From Stenotrophomonas terrae (GTDB taxonomy: Bacteria > Pseudomonadota > Gammaproteobacteria > Xanthomonadales > Xanthomonadaceae): a DNA stretch of 64,000 bases. Both the position numbers and the translations under genes were made by a program. Each line of letters begins with the position of its first letter. The first letter of the stretch is position 1. The stretch spans positions 1 through 64,000 of the forward strand of contig NZ_LDJJ01000041.1 in the NCBI RefSeq assembly GCF_001431465.1, written 5' to 3'. Shown piece by piece: positions 62,229 through 64,000 of this stretch. The notes under the pieces were generated by a model. It had not been told where the DNA came from and did no database searches. It was given only the letters and a program-made list of their open reading frames with translations.

Positions 62229-64000
62229 TTAGATCAGGCCAACCTTCAGCACGTCCTGCACCAACAGCTCCGCATCCAGACCGGAGTGCTGGTAGACGGC
62301 GTAGGAAACGCCGTCGACGGAGTGCTTGCCCGCCATCGCCCAATCGCCGAGGTCCGGGCCACCGGCGCCCAGCAGATCATCGAGATTGACCACATCGCCG
62401 GCGTTGCCCTTCACCATCATCTGCACGGTTGACTTGCCGCCCTGATGGAACAGGTCAACCTGGCCATTGGCCAGCACGTCCTTCAAGGACAAGGTCAAGG
62501 TGTTGTTGCCGGTGCCGGTGAGGTCGATGATCTCGATGCCGGAAAGCTTGCCGGCCGACGTCGCCAGATTCAGATTCAAGGCCTGGCCCGCACCGGTGAT
62601 CTTCAACGTATCGACGCCATCACCACCGTGGATGCCCTTGTTGCTGACGGATGCAAGGTGGCTGGCCGCCGCATACTTCAAGCTGATCACATCATCGCCA
62701 GCGCTGCCGTAATAGGTATCGGTGAGCTCGTCGATCGTGTTCACGTCTCGGCTATCCAGCACGTGGGTTACCTGGGTCTGGCTGAAGGCACCAACGGTCA
62801 CCTTGCCCGAAGCCGGAATGACATCGAAGCTGCCGATATCCACGCCCTCGGCGGCGGTGAATGCGTAGACCTTCACGTAGCGCTTGGAGGTCAAGGTACC
62901 CAGCACCGTCTCGCGCTGGATCTCGTTGCCGGTCACGTCATAGACGACGATCACCGCACCACCGGCCGCATTGTCCAGCCCGGACAAGGTCAGCTGGAAC
63001 TTGCTCGCCGATTTCTCCAACGCGAAGTGGGCGACAGCGTCCTCACCACCGGCAAGGCTCAGGCCCGCCAGCGTGCTGGTGGTGGCCGCGCCCTTGCTCA
63101 GCGCGGCATTCTCGGCCGTCACGGTCAGGCCCTTGCCTGCATAGGCATTGTCGACCACCGTGACTGCGGCAACATTGAGGTTGTCGTTGAGCGCCTTGCT
63201 GGCGAAGCCACCGCCAACCACCTGATAGGCCGCCGATGCTGTCCCCTGCACGCCATTGGCGACGATGCTGACGGTGACATCAAAGTCGTAGGCCACGCCC
63301 TGCGCGGTAGCCACGGCATTGCTGGTCACCGCCGCCGGCACCTTCACCGTCAGCTCCCCCGCGCTTGCCTGCGCGGCAGTCAACACGTGGTCGTAGCTCG
63401 CGATACCCCATTGCACATGGACGATATCGCCGGCCTTGGCCGTGGCGCCATTCAACGAGACGATCACGTCCACGCCGTTGCTGGCCTCCGCCGCGGCCAA
63501 CACACCTTCGGCTTCGGCAATCCGCACAATCGCTGGCGTACCCGGCTTGCCGACCAGCTCGACCGCGCGCTCGATCATCTGCCCGACCGTGCCGGCTGCA
63601 CTGACAACCCGGGCCTGGATGGTCCAGCCCTGCGCGTGCGCCTGCATGTCATTGAAGAACCACTTGCCGTCCTTGACGAGCGCATTGCTCCACTGCTTGC
63701 CGCCATCGGTGGACACCTGCACCTTGGCACCGGCAGGCAGTACCGACATTATCTCGCCCTGGACCAGGCGCCCGGCGCTGCCATCGGCCGTGGTGTAGTC
63801 ACCTGCGGTATCGCTGTCCTTGCCCATCACCACGATGGACATGTCGAACTGAACCTCGACGCCCTTCTGCACCAGCACTTCGGCGGCGAACACCGAGTGC
63901 TTGTAGACCGTGTAAGTGACACCGGCCACTAGCACTTCGCTCTGCTGCTGCCACTGGCCCTGCACCGCACCGTTCATCATCGCGCCGAGCACGACGTTGT
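62229..64000 (-). CDS. C-terminal part of a large type-I-secreted surface adhesin (5' part outside window)
   Basis: Open to the right edge, 590 codons visible. Ig-like segments (Gly-Asp-Lys/Val...Trp-Ser-Asn-Ala, about every 90-100 residues) precede a domain ending in a single RTX-like Gly-Gly-Asp-Gly-Val-Asp-Thr-Leu. Then comes a Bap/LapA-type C-terminus: Leu-Asp-Asp-Leu-Leu-Gly, Trp, Val-Asp-Gly-Val-Ser-Tyr-Ala-Val-Tyr-Gln-His-Ser, Ala-Glu-Leu-Leu-Val. A Tyr-Thr-Val-Tyr-Lys-His-Ser near-repeat of that last motif occurs about 560 residues upstream. Such proteins leave by a type I secretion system and mediate attachment and biofilm. Low Cys, high Ala/Gly/Val/Thr. Confidence 0.8.
   Translation of the reverse strand, partial: NVVLGAMMNGAVQGQWQQQSEVLVAGVTYTVYKHSVFAAEVLVQKGVEVQFDMSIVVMGKDSDTAGDYTTADGSAGRLVQGEIMSVLPAGAKVQVSTDGGKQWSNALVKDGKWFFNDMQAHAQGWTIQARVVSAAGTVGQMIERAVELVGKPGTPAIVRIAEAEGVLAAAEASNGVDVIVSLNGATAKAGDIVHVQWGIASYDHVLTAAQASAGELTVKVPAAVTSNAVATAQGVAYDFDVTVSIVANGVQGTASAAYQVVGGGFASKALNDNLNVAAVTVVDNAYAGKGLTVTAENAALSKGAATTSTLAGLSLAGGEDAVAHFALEKSASKFQLTLSGLDNAAGGAVIVVYDVTGNEIQRETVLGTLTSKRYVKVYAFTAAEGVDIGSFDVIPASGKVTVGAFSQTQVTHVLDSRDVNTIDELTDTYYGSAGDDVISLKYAAASHLASVSNKGIHGGDGVDTLKITGAGQALNLNLATSAGKLSGIEIIDLTGTGNNTLTLSLKDVLANGQVDLFHQGGKSTVQMMVKGNAGDVVNLDDLLGAGGPDLGDWAMAGKHSVDGVSYAVYQHSGLDAELLVQDVLKVGLI

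Noticed and set aside
62445-63932. A 495-codon plus-strand frame opposite the adhesin
   Set aside because: Antisense shadow, low-complexity composition, no family features.

Overview
The window looks like a chromosomal segment of a Stenotrophomonas-type member of the Xanthomonadaceae. It is GC-rich throughout. It carries GTAG-bearing inverted dimers that match what I recall of the SMAG repeats of Stenotrophomonas maltophilia, plus several other families of imperfect intergenic inverted repeats. It also encodes an alpha-amino-acid ester hydrolase of the Xanthomonas type, several secreted S9/S33 peptidases and a TonB-dependent receptor. No rRNA, tRNA, prophage, insertion sequence or CRISPR array was seen.

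Region 1-17.6 kb is mostly ordinary chromosomal content: a DPP-IV-type peptidase (cut by the left edge), a YfcG-like glutathione transferase, a YqhA-like membrane protein, a TonB-domain lipoprotein, a NatAB-type exporter, an S33 peptidase, a small XRE regulator with its membrane-protein partner, ferredoxin-NADP reductase, a YadGH-type exporter, a PanE-family reductase, TatD and HrpB. The hrpB gene has a repeat-derived in-frame insertion.

Region 17.7-56.5 kb is a long catabolic island of about 33 genes in several operons. A minus-strand block (17.7-25.3 kb) holds a CoA-ester branch (two CaiB-type CoA-transferases, acyl-CoA dehydrogenase, MaoC hydratase, CitE-type lyase), a PuuE/imidase-like hydrolase, an SDR and a HapK/RedY-like protein. 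A divergent plus-strand operon (25.4-31.8 kb) holds an MFS carrier, an isochorismatase-type amidase, two more PuuE/imidase-like hydrolases, ETF-ubiquinone oxidoreductase and a methylisocitrate-lyase homologue. Then follow a redox module (two related cytochromes c, related membrane proteins, a VAO-type flavoprotein), an ALDH/nitrilase-fold/enoyl-CoA-hydratase operon, two closely similar HutC-type GntR regulators, an atypical alpha/beta hydrolase, the TonB-dependent receptor, a second MFS carrier and an aconitase-superfamily hydratase (two subunits) with a VOC protein. My working hypothesis is a pathway for substituted cyclic imides, for example alkylmaleimides of the kind released from tetrapyrroles. 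Ring opening by imidases would be followed by half-amide hydrolysis, hydration of the alkylmaleate, lyase cleavage to pyruvate plus an acid, and CoA-dependent oxidation of that acid. This is inference from gene families, not proof.

A palindrome centred on TGTCCGGACA, with TTTGTCCGGACAAA as its fullest core, sits in five promoter regions of the island. A second AT-rich motif (G-A/T-TATATCA-like) sits in four. They look like the operators that tie the operons into one regulon under the twin GntR proteins.

Region 56.7-64 kb returns to other functions: the alpha-amino-acid ester hydrolase, several tiny proteins, a BON-domain periplasmic protein, a GIY-YIG-like protein coupled to Ku (non-homologous end joining), and the C-terminal part of a large type-I-secreted adhesin running off the right edge.
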